Assembly (NCBI GenBank): GCA_036925085.1
Contig: JAUPFP010000005.1
Location: 9,554,498 to 9,618,497, forward strand
Source of the DNA: Brachycybe producta
Taxonomy: Eukaryota > Arthropoda > Diplopoda > Playtdesmida > Andrognathidae
Direction of reading: 5' to 3'
Length of the DNA stretch: 64,000 bases
Part shown: piece after piece, positions 38,001 to 41,540 of the stretch
Layout: each line of letters begins with the position of its first letter
How positions within the stretch are numbered: position 1 is the first letter of the stretch
The notes under the pieces: model-generated
What the model saw: only the letters and a program-made list of their open reading frames with translations
What the model was told of the DNA's origin: nothing
Database searches by the model: none
Position numbers and translations under genes: made by a program

Positions 38001-41000
38001 CTTCCACATTAAAATCTAAATTTATTAACCAAGTGATCAGATGGGATAAACGTTTTTCTGTTATTATTTTATTAACCTTATTATAAAATAGTTTAATTTA
38101 TATCAAATGACGGAGTTATGGCTATGTTACTTTATTTTTGTACATTTTGTTTTAGTCTAAAATGTTGGTAAATTAGTTAATTTAGAACCGCAACACAATT
38201 TCTCATAATTCAGTTAATTTTAAAGTAAATAGTAACTCAATCATTTTTTTAAAACAAAGGTAACTTGATGAGCAAATGCAATTACAACCGTGCTTGAATT
38301 TAGTAATTTTAACTCAGTTATTTTTAAAGTAAATTGTAACTTCTAACTGTATGACTTTTAAAGGAACTTATTTATTTTCATGAAAATCTTTAAAATGAAA
38401 TCAAGAATTATAACTTATGGCCATATTCTAAAATGTTACTTAAAATAAAGCTAAGCTTAAAACATGACACAAGGCAAGTTAGTTACTTTAACATCAATTT
38501 TAACTTTGAACTGTGATCCATACTTCAATACTTGTTCAAATAGTTCAATACTTGTAATTAAGTCACTTTTTGAGTTCTCATAACTCTGTTACTTTTTCCA
38601 TTATGTAAACAGCAACAGAGCATGGAACCAGTTTACGAATCTATTGTATATATTTATAGTGCCGTGTTTGTATTTCTTTTTACGTTATGTGTGTGTGTGA
38701 TTCACTTTAACTGTTTTAATAATTGGCAATTCTAGGTCATTTGAATGAATTGATTGTGAGTTATGATTTGGAGGTTATTTAACTAAGCATACACACATAA
38801 AAAACAATACTTTGGTAATGTAGGTAGAACAGGTAAAAGAATAGACTATTGTTATGACAGAAGGATGATAAGTTGATGATGATGATGATGATGATGGTAA
38901 TGGTGATGTGCTATACTCGTAACCTACCTTTCACGAGACTTCCGAATGGCTCTTTATCTTTTCAGTATTTTTTTGTTACTGATGATTGTAATTTTTTTTA
39001 ATTTTCTCGTATTTTCTCGTATAGTCATGGCGATGGACGAGATTACTCGAAGAAGAAATGGTACAGTGAAATCTACGGTCAAAAGGAGATCATGAACGTT
39101 TATGGGAATGTCAAACTGGACGATGTGAAGGGCATGAGATCTCCCTTTTTGGCCATGGGTGGAGACAAACAGTTTTCAATGCTCTACGAGACCAACTTCA
39201 CTTACGACACTTCGATGACGGTCACCGATGTTCATCCTCCATACTGGCCATACACTCTGGACTATGCCATTCCTCATAGGTGTGCCATTCCACCGTGTCC
39301 GAAATTGACTTATCCAGGATTTTGGGAGATTCCTATGGTGGTGAGTAAATGTGTCATCATTTCTATGGAAATTAATACTGTTTTTATTTTCAGAAAACTT
39401 CAGTGAGACACTTGATTCGAGCCTCACCGAGTAAATGGGAATAATGAAGTTGCTATGCATGGTTTCGAAGTGTTGTTGAGTTGCTTTCAAAACAATACAC
39501 GACTCCACTAGTACTCAAAATGCTCAGAATCACTGAAAGACTTGTAAAATAATAACGGTCACAAGTATTTAGTTATTTGTGAGCATATTTGTTACTTGAC
39601 AGTTGCAAAGTCACTAGTATTTTTTTCTTTGAAGGCAATACACAAGTTCTTCATACCTCTGAGATTACTTGAGAGATTAGTGAAGACGAAACTTGATTAC
39701 ATTTTGCTTTGACATATAAAAATTGAGGTACTTCGCTTTTTAGACGCAGTTTTTCATTATTGAAACTAGGAGTGTAAAGAAATAATATTTTCATAACGAT
39801 TTCTGTGAAAATGAACTTCAAAAAATGCCAAAATTAACTCTTTTGACAGCTATTTGGCCAACTTGAAGTAAAAAAAAAACTAAAATCGTTTTTTTCTTCT
39901 TCTCAAAAGTGCTATAAAAAGTGTAATTTTCAAAGCAGTCATAAGGAAAATATCATTCTTGCATGCCTCTTGTAGTTTTCAATGAAATTAGAGTTAATTT
40001 TAAAAAGGTGCTTCTAAAAATCTTAAGTAGCTCTACCTCAAATGAGTTAAGTTGCTCTCAAAGGTAAAAAAGCAAAAAATTCAAGTGGACTATATGTTTT
40101 TAAGATTACAATGCATTTCATATGCTGCTTTTCGACTAAATTGTCTCTTTGTCATAGGCCGTCTAAGTTCTTTGCACAGTAATTATTTAATTTCAAATTC
40201 ATACAAAATTATCAGTTGATTTTTCGGGGGGAATGTCTTGATTACGTTTGCAGAGTACGACATTTACTGATTTAGTTAACTATTCTAACTAGTAACAGTA
40301 CAGGTAATTATTTCTACAAATTAACTAACTGTTTTTTTTTAAAGTTTTATTGATCGTAAGTTAATAATTTAACAACTAGAATATATTTGCAAATTATGTT
40401 TTTTTTTTTATCTGAAAAGGTCGTTTTTAGACAACCAGTTTAAACATTTTCAAATAAAGACAGAGGAAACAATTGAATTCCTGTTGTGTACATGTAATTA
40501 ATTAGAATTATTTATGATATTGTCGTTTTTTTTTGGAGGGGAGTTATACTGTTTTAAGTGGTCACCTTAAATTAGCTCCAGATAATTGATCATTTGAACC
40601 ACGTTTAGCAAATTTGTCTCAGGGTTGTTTTCCCAGAAAAGGGGAATGAAAAAAAAAACATTCAAGGTCCCTGCATCCAATAAGGTGTATATTTTTAAAT
40701 AATTATGATTGATTTTAATCTTTCATTTTTAAGGCCTTGACGGATTTGAATGGCGGAAAATGTAGCATGGCTGACGGATGTTCTCATGCGACAACCGAGG
40801 ACGGTATCTACGAGATGTTGATGAAAAACTTTGAACGCCATTACACCTCGAACAGAGCACCGTTTGGACTTTACTATCACGCCTCTTGGTTCTTGGTGAA
40901 ACATCGTCAAGAAGGTTTTGTCAAGTTTTTGGAAGATATGCTCAAGAGAGACGATGTCTATTTTGTCACTGCCCTTCAGATGTTGGAATGGATGAAAACT

Positions 41001-41207
41001 CCAACGCCTCTGTCTAAGATTAAAGATTTTGAACCGTGGTCATGTGGTAGGTTAGACCGTCCGTCACCTTGTAACCGCCCTCGTAGTTGTGAACTTCGAT
41101 TCAAAGGTGATGTTCGCTATATGAGTACTTGTCATACATGTCCAAATGTTTATCCGTGGGTTGGTGACACGGGAATCTCGAAATCTGCCCACACCATATC
41201 ACCATAA
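7522..41207 (+). CDS. gene 1: secreted chitin-deacetylase-like protein with long Pro/Gln/Ser-rich N-terminal region (long form)
   Basis: This is a carbohydrate esterase family 4 (CE4) protein, predicted to remove acetyl groups from chitin outside the cell. Exons join as 7522-8076, 30659-32496, 35387-35499, 36676-36901, 39025-39340 and 40734-41207. All junctions are GT-AG and the frame stays open, giving 1173 residues. Residues 1 to about 30 are a signal peptide (hydrophobic VLLSVLLLSIF). Residues 31-800 are low-complexity Pro/Gln/Ser/Arg-rich with a 12-Gln run. A Cys motif (CNPAACHLPKCFCGGN) precedes the deacetylase domain. The domain has TFDD (D852, D853), HSISH (H908, H912), RSPF (R949) and YYHASWF (H1065), so all expected metal and catalytic residues appear present. 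No chitin-binding domain is seen. The NRAPFGLYYHASWF stretch resembles the insect CDA5-9 side of the family. Exon calls are inference from splice signals and agreement with the neighbouring paralogue. Confidence 0.85.
8772..8796 (+). promoter_or_regulatory. perfect hairpin in LTR U3 upstream of the TATA box
   Basis: GTGTGTCCAAG and CTTGGACACAC are exact inverse complements separated by AGA. As a dyad in U3 it could bind a dimeric transcription factor. The same dyad is present in the other LTR at 19381-19405. Confidence 0.5.
8843..8850 (+). promoter_or_regulatory. LTR TATA box
   Basis: TATAAATA lies in the middle of the LTR, about 115 bp before an AATAAA signal. This is the usual order for a U3 promoter and an R polyadenylation signal. 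The second copy is at 19452-19459. Confidence 0.6.
9231..10925 (+). CDS. gag: gag of the LTR element
   Basis: The open frame has 564 codons. The N-terminal third is charged and disordered, with a near-duplicate block (EPSSAHAE appears twice, about residues 120-150). The middle (about residues 230-390) has the helical capsid-like pattern typical of Ty3/gypsy Gag (LETFKGL, YYLRKAVEGD, QFLGRYLDLS). A Gln/Asn-rich stretch precedes one CCHC zinc knuckle, C504-x2-C507-x4-H512-x4-C517, the RNA-binding nucleocapsid motif. The ATG lies inside the LTR and the primer site overlaps codons about 18-24. Yeast Ty1 is a known precedent for a gag start inside the LTR. Confidence 0.85.
   Translation: MASRDLSTNPTETGMLQNGGGAGYLTTDPVENTNDVGVTPGGKGKKGRPKSKSKTREKDDTNQMDGEDPLEGILQNLSAERRERLMAWYEAQQPSGSMLLRSGRGVSTVQRHTVVREMDTGVEPSSAHAESQRHTVIPGLDTEGEPSSAHAENLRQVNVFQTPLMLKKSGGTQRGRLPETPILRRENPDQLEDESLTSEDPSVEELEGNPICNRHRTCEELDGKYKSLHPLRNLETFKGLTSVYTFLEDYESIADLEDWSNVHKTYYLRKAVEGDVVRWLSNFYKENRGKTTWDFIRSELIERFGRRDELVQLKLRLDTMLQRKGEDTNQFLGRYLDLSRKVLPGVTDKYRIVEFRQKLHPIIRNATQNAPNSNLKLYTTYIKDTEEVLMADGLWIPEGTMGQQTTTQVSKGPQKNNQRQNAKQTQAVMDGGRSYAVVTQDQVDPTNHSTPSNSNNQTQQKTNQNSNQQQGRKWNQRYPQKKNYNGQQTQDGSKTPKDLSTVECYHCHEKGHFSRNCPKKVVADGTVGLVQHGMATGRNGQQYFVVSENGQKKFLREENPADLN
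9284..9301 (+). other. primer binding site, tRNA-Ala type, inside gag codons
   Basis: Three bases after the LTR end, TGGTGGAGGCGCCGGGTA is complementary to a tRNA 3' end TACCCGGCGCCTCCA plus CCA. From memory this matches the acceptor end of animal tRNA-Ala. The site lies within the gag reading frame. Confidence 0.65.
10931..18613 (+). CDS. pol: pol polyprotein with long C-terminal extension
   Basis: The open frame of 2560 codons is in a different frame from gag. Gypsy elements commonly express pol by frameshifting, and the GTG at 10931 marks only the first possible start codon and not a known start. Domains in order (residues from 10931) are: a protease with DSG near 329; a reverse transcriptase at about 640-850 with YLDD at 791-794; RNase H with TDA near 939; an integrase with a His/Cys finger at about 1152-1192; a D1222, D1282, E1318 catalytic triad with 35 residues between the last two; and a GPY/F-like segment near 1440-1500. 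About 1050 further residues follow with no recognised domain and three hydrophobic segments (about 1725-1760, 1795-1810 and 2432-2456). The N-terminal part carries a tandem duplication (GAPKRPCDLDTQGLPEQSSE twice). Confidence 0.9.
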   Translation: MAVKRGLPPFKNGKPSGKRQNRNETAIANSQNIVDKALLGGNRGVSEATNVTKTRRNAGAPKRPCDLDTQGLPEQSSELLVGISNVTTTRPKAGAPKRPCDLDTQGLPEQSSELLVGITNGKRQRNSRKYKKLRKDTGRRGEIIEEIFPEPIIWSPTKAMVVYANSLEEAKRIVEAMETGVNQDRIEGETQQNSAVPVGIEGRTQQNSAACIPGISNVAQEIPQDVTSNVIASGKAETDAKKSKKAIVNAAIGRGDDTSRIPANSEVIESVEVGDLLRSRACCRKSVEITVDSLLTSCELIEVGDTTPDESVAKITIQVDGTPVRFLADSGTGFTILSGTMAKEYGLRYGPIRNAPALGAVGGVPIKVLGQLWPTFELNGKQVTARMLIIDGKREALLGRDLGAAFDLIISMKTSKIYFANEMFYEGTRELLKKGSARSSLPWNFFKELKEEGCAQNSHLDNSYAIKAKEESCVKAQGRITLNPGQALNLKVAAGRIIEENEVLMIETNDSLFNRKGIVVASSVLQGNGTSQLEVQLLNTTLESVGIGDRETIGHFELLEELEEEQACKVSEEENFRDIGEAPVDFEREIQLGPELTDDQREELTILLKEFQPIFAFSSKDLGATNLTKHKIETGDNLPVRDTLRRCGPGERIVIDETLEEMKKSGVVRPSKSPYASPIVLVKKKDGSYRFCVDYRKLNAITKADTYPLPRIDDALDSMRGACYFATLDMKSGYWQFEMEESDIEKTAFTSHRGLFEFVRMPFGLRNAPATMQRALDILLAGHKWETCLVYLDDIVVFGRTFEEFLERLRTILDLLRTANLKLHPMKCFFGFQEVKYLGHLISPDGIRPDPDKVVAIKNFPVPDNVTAIRSFLGLAGYYRKHVPGFANIAKPMSDLTGKDIPFEWSVDCENAFRTLKNMLSKSPLVAVYDPKAAIFMHTDACGYGIGAMLYQKSEDKRRKEIIGSVSRVLRDAEKNYSTTDKECLAVIYGVTKFRPYLFQKPFTIVTDHHALCYMKTAARLEGRLGRWQLLMQEYDYKIIYKEGKLHIEADCLSRYPAGVPVNWKAIPEAEDLDDSVIFNVTLQWDWKVEQKLDPEILKIREELRSQPESPLHKLFCDYDNKLFACVFHGSSVPTLVNVVPKHLIPEVMRLCHDEPDAGHEGQTKTWNRARQRFYWNNMKHDIFEYVRSCEICQLHKLGTEKPEGFLQEMPIGKPCDCWGMDFIGPLVPSVGGNKHILLAVDYATRYCVAKAVKSTTALIVMNFLAKDVKRIFGIPEKLISDRGTPFVAKNTQEFLEINKIEHETTTAYHPQSNGLAERTNKSIIQTMKKYLTPAKNQTDWATKLDEVLESYNSSVHSSTKFTPYRLMFGREPRTKVDTLVPERPVIVDNEAGNLVDVRQQAEERQEEELRTARANLKAAHDRRKKYYDQRHKKPYEYQIGQKVLVRDMRIRPGQNKKFLTKWRQGYTIVSKVSDTVYRLSYENRAGRLVEDSVNVANLRPLYETYQKDGPNVPTTGDTLESMGNSSPEESESEPVKEKEMTAFVKKKNLPSRKKRCCGHCRCQNAWIESSEDEEEIEIITKAIRKHSDRNVEIRRKMAADDNQQQFSYLPGEDAMKFTREYGNKTNFTMETIGFVEEISEIPEETMKIDEKDVNSPMEFQMEVKNAEVIDETTKMDDDIDASDATDGNDVPHKEVNRERSMTLPSIEETRGRRDTLSEMSTSLAPLWIRVLLFIFFTTDSCAHVLYTCTGTIFWHLYDIKADYTVISHILESYNCIVDKLEKFYCLIWKNIESLFLIVPIGIVIVRNYDWTKRKEDLRQGNGSKRVRRSQKKNVHFGLRKSNSFSLSSLLKRSITMQSPLENLYEEVTTTRQGWGHGVRGPTLQGRAHKRGRYFDRREEARPSSIVPIPGGSKLIFDAAAVALEKEIADGLWTCEAAPKMTKRQEAEQKAKILPGVIGAGQPNFYQAIKPGEFAPGGAEPRGWGKEGNPDDTSEWTPADWERHSRRNRPPVPHRSVNEIWNEKGEYVRKSTALRKAERAYMELVEPVAASVKTAVPSLKRPAPLVSPPVAETAPTEVALRKKNKPSRRHREAKRRREEGLTESAVAHLNQRTIKIDEAEVMMISVSQEVPKKLQGNNDEDNDVLYIDEEGMDLLEPEVAEPEAARTYVQLKTTNKSVDSPTTDPRAKYQEQLHQLVDLAVAYHQQGLSLMNNVYETNDGERVILYDSRIWGEETTLRSKVRDSGLPEDLLVRGVRRWRQPRPLVEQNRPSRGLRTKLRSEVKSFFCKAPNNAITLRDICPRTEGHLYKDDVVISSEMEAARSEVEAPGCPRASTTLPEATEAVGIETKAMGAVPKRRPVKERLGLPLGAPTESLKVPDGKPITKPHRSTREDETILNNLFVQWQRKRTPRRHLYLGLFESNETPPRNSLPADTEVFIVVLVVRALSLILVINNRLDKTTVHYYDDVFHLEQNDDEIRRWMRQFFRWDQDRPIRIVRNPIRRPSLHDDRPYLMFDEATSHAEGRRSHRYYKGSAGAAEFLEMELRRGPESPAIGWADQTY
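15440..18613 (+). CDS. post-integrase extension of the pol frame, function unknown
   Basis: After the integrase C-terminal module the frame stays open for about 1050 codons. It begins with a Cys-rich patch (KKRCCGHCRCQ) and an acidic region. A hydrophobic stretch (WIRVLLFIFF) and a second one (LFLIVPIGIVIV) follow. The remainder is Arg/Glu/Pro-rich and ends with a third hydrophobic stretch (VFIVVLVVRALSLILVI). The hydrophobic segments make an envelope-like or membrane protein possible, but no signal peptide, processing site or fusion motif was recognised, so it is left unassigned. Confidence 0.6.
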   Translation, partial: ETYQKDGPNVPTTGDTLESMGNSSPEESESEPVKEKEMTAFVKKKNLPSRKKRCCGHCRCQNAWIESSEDEEEIEIITKAIRKHSDRNVEIRRKMAADDNQQQFSYLPGEDAMKFTREYGNKTNFTMETIGFVEEISEIPEETMKIDEKDVNSPMEFQMEVKNAEVIDETTKMDDDIDASDATDGNDVPHKEVNRERSMTLPSIEETRGRRDTLSEMSTSLAPLWIRVLLFIFFTTDSCAHVLYTCTGTIFWHLYDIKADYTVISHILESYNCIVDKLEKFYCLIWKNIESLFLIVPIGIVIVRNYDWTKRKEDLRQGNGSKRVRRSQKKNVHFGLRKSNSFSLSSLLKRSITMQSPLENLYEEVTTTRQGWGHGVRGPTLQGRAHKRGRYFDRREEARPSSIVPIPGGSKLIFDAAAVALEKEIADGLWTCEAAPKMTKRQEAEQKAKILPGVIGAGQPNFYQAIKPGEFAPGGAEPRGWGKEGNPDDTSEWTPADWERHSRRNRPPVPHRSVNEIWNEKGEYVRKSTALRKAERAYMELVEPVAASVKTAVPSLKRPAPLVSPPVAETAPTEVALRKKNKPSRRHREAKRRREEGLTESAVAHLNQRTIKIDEAEVMMISVSQEVPKKLQGNNDEDNDVLYIDEEGMDLLEPEVAEPEAARTYVQLKTTNKSVDSPTTDPRAKYQEQLHQLVDLAVAYHQQGLSLMNNVYETNDGERVILYDSRIWGEETTLRSKVRDSGLPEDLLVRGVRRWRQPRPLVEQNRPSRGLRTKLRSEVKSFFCKAPNNAITLRDICPRTEGHLYKDDVVISSEMEAARSEVEAPGCPRASTTLPEATEAVGIETKAMGAVPKRRPVKERLGLPLGAPTESLKVPDGKPITKPHRSTREDETILNNLFVQWQRKRTPRRHLYLGLFESNETPPRNSLPADTEVFIVVLVVRALSLILVINNRLDKTTVHYYDDVFHLEQNDDEIRRWMRQFFRWDQDRPIRIVRNPIRRPSLHDDRPYLMFDEATSHAEGRRSHRYYKGSAGAAEFLEMELRRGPESPAIGWADQTY
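18669..19025 (+). other. array of about 13 short hairpins in the 3' non-coding tail of the LTR element
   Basis: Between the pol stop and the polypurine tract, short stem-loops follow one another at 18669-18687, 18706-18721, 18730-18743, 18763-18774, 18800-18814, 18825-18840, 18845-18859, 18864-18880, 18886-18902, 18906-18920, 18931-18950, 18972-18985 and 19006-19025. Stems are 4-7 bp with different sequences and loops are 3-7 bases. Ten are closed by a C:G pair around the loop (for example ATACC-AACG-GGTAT). T-rich linkers separate them. The repeated shape with unrelated stems suggests selection on RNA structure. Confidence 0.75.
19036..19041 (+). other. polypurine tract
   Basis: Six G residues lie directly before the 3' LTR TGTAAC, the position where plus-strand priming occurs in LTR elements. 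The tract is unusually G-only and short. Confidence 0.6.
19042..19889 (+). repeat. 3' LTR
   Basis: 848 bp, identical by eye to 8433-9280, with the same TATA box (19452-19459) and AATAAA (19574-19579). It is followed by the target duplication AAAG. Its promoter points towards exon 2 of gene 1. Confidence 0.95.
20005..20075 (-). repeat. foldback family A, right-arm fragment
   Basis: It contains GTGATTGAGCTACCCTTCTA followed by an interrupted AGTTTCTAAAACACTTTCA motif, which is one arm of the family described at 22530. The partner arm is missing. Confidence 0.5.
20460..20768 (+). repeat. dispersed repeat of about 300 bp, copy 1
   Basis: This segment is closely similar over its length to 49312-49612 in the same orientation. 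Shared blocks include TTCTACAGAGCCCCGTGAAG, ATTCAATTTATTCAGTTAAT and TTTAATTTGAATTCATTTAA. It has no open frame. It carries a palindromic ATTTAAATGCATTTAAAT near its left end. It may be a MITE or SINE-like unit. Confidence 0.65.
20773..21021. repeat. foldback element with arms of about 109 bp
   Basis: The left arm (20773-20881) starts AAGGTAGTCAG and contains GCCACAAGTTTAAAAAAATT. The right arm (20914-21021) is its imperfect inverse complement and ends GTGACTGTCTT. The loop is about 30 bases. It abuts the dispersed repeat that ends near 20768. Non-coding; MITE-like. Confidence 0.65.
22530..22885. repeat. foldback family A, full copy
   Basis: The left arm begins TTATGAACAGCTGATTTT and carries a degenerate CTAGACTAGTAGCTCAAGCA motif. 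The right arm (about 22765-22885) is the inverse complement with AAGTGATTGAGCTACC and ends in a GCAGAATATATTAATCAGA block. The family consensus arm reads outward to inward: CAGCTGATTTTC, GAGAAACTT, TTAGAAACTAGAAGGGTAGC, TCAATCACTTAAG, TTTTCATGTTGATAT. Similar copies are listed below. Confidence 0.65.
23130..23545. repeat. foldback family A, one right arm plus one full copy
   Basis: A right-arm fragment (23130-23220, with AGCTACTCTTCTAGTTTCTA) is followed by a full inverted pair. The left arm is about 23265-23330 (TTAGAAACTAGAAGAGTAGC) and the right arm about 23425-23545 (CTCTAGTTTCTAACACACTT). Confidence 0.6.
29560..29645. repeat. GC-richer island, probable mobile-element fragment
   Basis: A block of about 80 bases (including GGCAGATAAGGCCCGCAAAG) differs sharply in composition from the flanking intron DNA and has no open frame. 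Origin unknown. Confidence 0.25.
30360..30612. repeat. foldback family A, copy just upstream of gene 1 exon 2
   Basis: The left arm has TTTTAGAAACTAGAATGGCA. The right arm has GTGATTAAGCTACCCTTCTA and ends with AATCAGTTGTTCATAA. The element ends about 46 bp before the exon 2 acceptor, so the stem lies within the branch-point side of intron 1. Confidence 0.65.
30659..32496 (+). CDS. gene 1 exon 2 (low-complexity Pro/Gln/Ser/Asp-rich region)
   Basis: The acceptor at 30657-30658 is in phase 0 with exon 1. It encodes residues 186-797, rich in Ser, Pro, Gln, Arg, Asp and Phe, with many RPxxxF-like and SQ-rich patches, an acidic EEEEED patch and a 12-Gln run (32102-32137). It ends at a GTAAGC donor leaving two bases, the same phase as gene 2 exon 1. 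The function is inferred to be an extended extracellular linker. Confidence 0.85.
32735..32890 (+). repeat. 31-bp tandem repeat
   Basis: Four to five near-identical units of AGTTTAATTTTTCGACAATT followed by ATTTTCATAA lie in gene 1 intron 2. Unit differences are mostly single bases, so the expansion is recent. Confidence 0.7.
33580..33915. repeat. foldback family B, two tandem copies
   Basis: Copy one (about 33583-33750) has arms around GGTCGATTTCGACTGCAAA and TTTGCAGTCAAAATCGACC. Copy two (about 33762-33915) has arms around CCCCTTTTCGACTGAAAAAT and GTCGAAAAGTGGCCTGTGTG. Related copies are at 46590-46745 and, as one arm, 53515-53625. Open frames across it are by-products of this GC-richer repeat. 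Confidence 0.6.
34685..34965. repeat. foldback family A, copy in gene 1 intron 2
   Basis: The left arm has CATTAGAAACTAGAAGGGTA. The right arm has CTATTCTAGTTTCTAACACA and a terminal ACGCAGAATAACCAGAGTTC block. It lies about 225 bp upstream of the alternative first exon. Confidence 0.6.
35110..35118 (+). promoter_or_regulatory. TATA-like box of the internal promoter of gene 1
   Basis: TATATAAAT lies 72 bases before the alternative ATG at 35190. A start about 30 bases downstream would leave a 5' leader of roughly 50 bases. TATA-like words are common in such AT-rich DNA, so this rests mainly on the exon that follows. Confidence 0.35.
35190..35320 (+). CDS. gene 1 alternative first exon, short secreted form
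   Basis: The ATG at 35190 (context CAATATGG) opens 43 codons. These have a textbook signal peptide: MASFVKSITD, then core FCIFYLILCFTIA, then YSKK. A GTAAGT donor lies at 35321. The exon leaves two bases, exactly the phase with which exon 2 joins exon 3, so it splices in frame to 35387. The resulting protein is 419 residues: signal peptide, Cys motif and the whole CE4 domain without the low-complexity region. Start, signal peptide, donor and phase together make coincidence unlikely. Confidence 0.7.
35387..35499 (+). CDS. gene 1 exon 3 (Cys motif)
   Basis: It encodes QDTRVSAVITPGQPATS followed by CNPAACHLPKCFCGGN and QLRPG. The spaced cysteines CxxxxCxLPxCxC precede the catalytic domain in many arthropod chitin deacetylases. 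It joins in phase to exon 2 or to the alternative first exon, and leaves one base at GTAAGT. Confidence 0.9.
35970..36245. repeat. foldback family A, degenerate copy in gene 1 intron 3
   Basis: The left arm has ACAAACTAGAAGAGTAAATG and ATCACTTAAATG. The right arm has ATTGTAGTTTCTAAAACACA. It is more diverged than the other copies. Confidence 0.45.
36676..36901 (+). CDS. gene 1 exon 4 (CE4 motif 1 and first His of motif 2)
   Basis: It encodes GNVRPEDTPQIILLTFDDAV and on to GHEIASHSI. TFDD supplies the catalytic base and a metal ligand, and H908 is the first metal-binding His. It is exactly 226 bases, the same as gene 2 exon 3. Confidence 0.95.
38874..38896 (+). repeat. (GAT)n microsatellite
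   Basis: About seven GAT units lie in gene 1 intron 4, followed by degenerate GGTAATGGTGATG. Confidence 0.8.
39025..39340 (+). CDS. gene 1 exon 5 (CE4 motifs 2-4)
   Basis: The first codon completes HSISH (H912). KGMRSPFL carries the motif 3 Arg, and NFTYDTSM and PPYWPYTLDY correspond to motif 4. It ends in phase 0 at GTGAGT after EIPMV. In gene 2 the matching position is uninterrupted. Confidence 0.95.
39755..39990. repeat. degenerate foldback resembling family A
   Basis: TTGAAACTAGGAGTGTAAAG on the left and GCCTCTTGTAGTTTTCAATG on the right form weak inverted arms in gene 1 intron 5. Confidence 0.35.
40734..41207 (+). CDS. gene 1 exon 6 (C-terminal part of CE4 domain, stop)
   Basis: It encodes ALTDLNGGKCSMADGCS and onward. 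NRAPFGLYYHASWF carries the motif 5 His (H1065), and a Cys-rich tail CGRLDRPSPCNRPRSC follows. The stop TAA is at 41205-41207. The cysteines in the tail match those of gene 2 and probably form disulphides. Confidence 0.95.
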   Translation, partial: ALTDLNGGKCSMADGCSHATTEDGIYEMLMKNFERHYTSNRAPFGLYYHASWFLVKHRQEGFVKFLEDMLKRDDVYFVTALQMLEWMKTPTPLSKIKDFEPWSCGRLDRPSPCNRPRSCELRFKGDVRYMSTCHTCPNVYPWVGDTGISKSAHTISP

Positions 41208-41429
41208 GCTTCTTTTTTTTTTTTTAAAAAAATCGCAAAAAAAAACACTACCGAATTTATTGAGAGGAGAGAAATGTTTTTTGTTGAAGATTTTGTTGTG
41301 TTTTATATTTTTTTAAGACCACATAAGTACTTAATCATATGTTAATTCAGCTAATTTTATAGCTGTAATATTATTTTGATGGTAATATCCACTACCATGA
41401 TATATTTTTCTATATAAATATATAAATGA

Positions 41430-41540
41430 TATCGCAAAAGTGAAAAGTCAGTTATTCTGCACAATTACTAGACGATTTACAAGAACCACAATTTCGGTAA
41501 TAATTCTACATAATTTCTAGTGTTGTATACACTTTTGGTA
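41430..41540 (+). repeat. dispersed repeat fragment, CAGTTATTCTGC core
   Basis: AAAGTGAAAAGTCAGTTATT followed by CTGCACAATTACTAGACGAT matches the fragments at 5795 and 47660. Confidence 0.4.
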
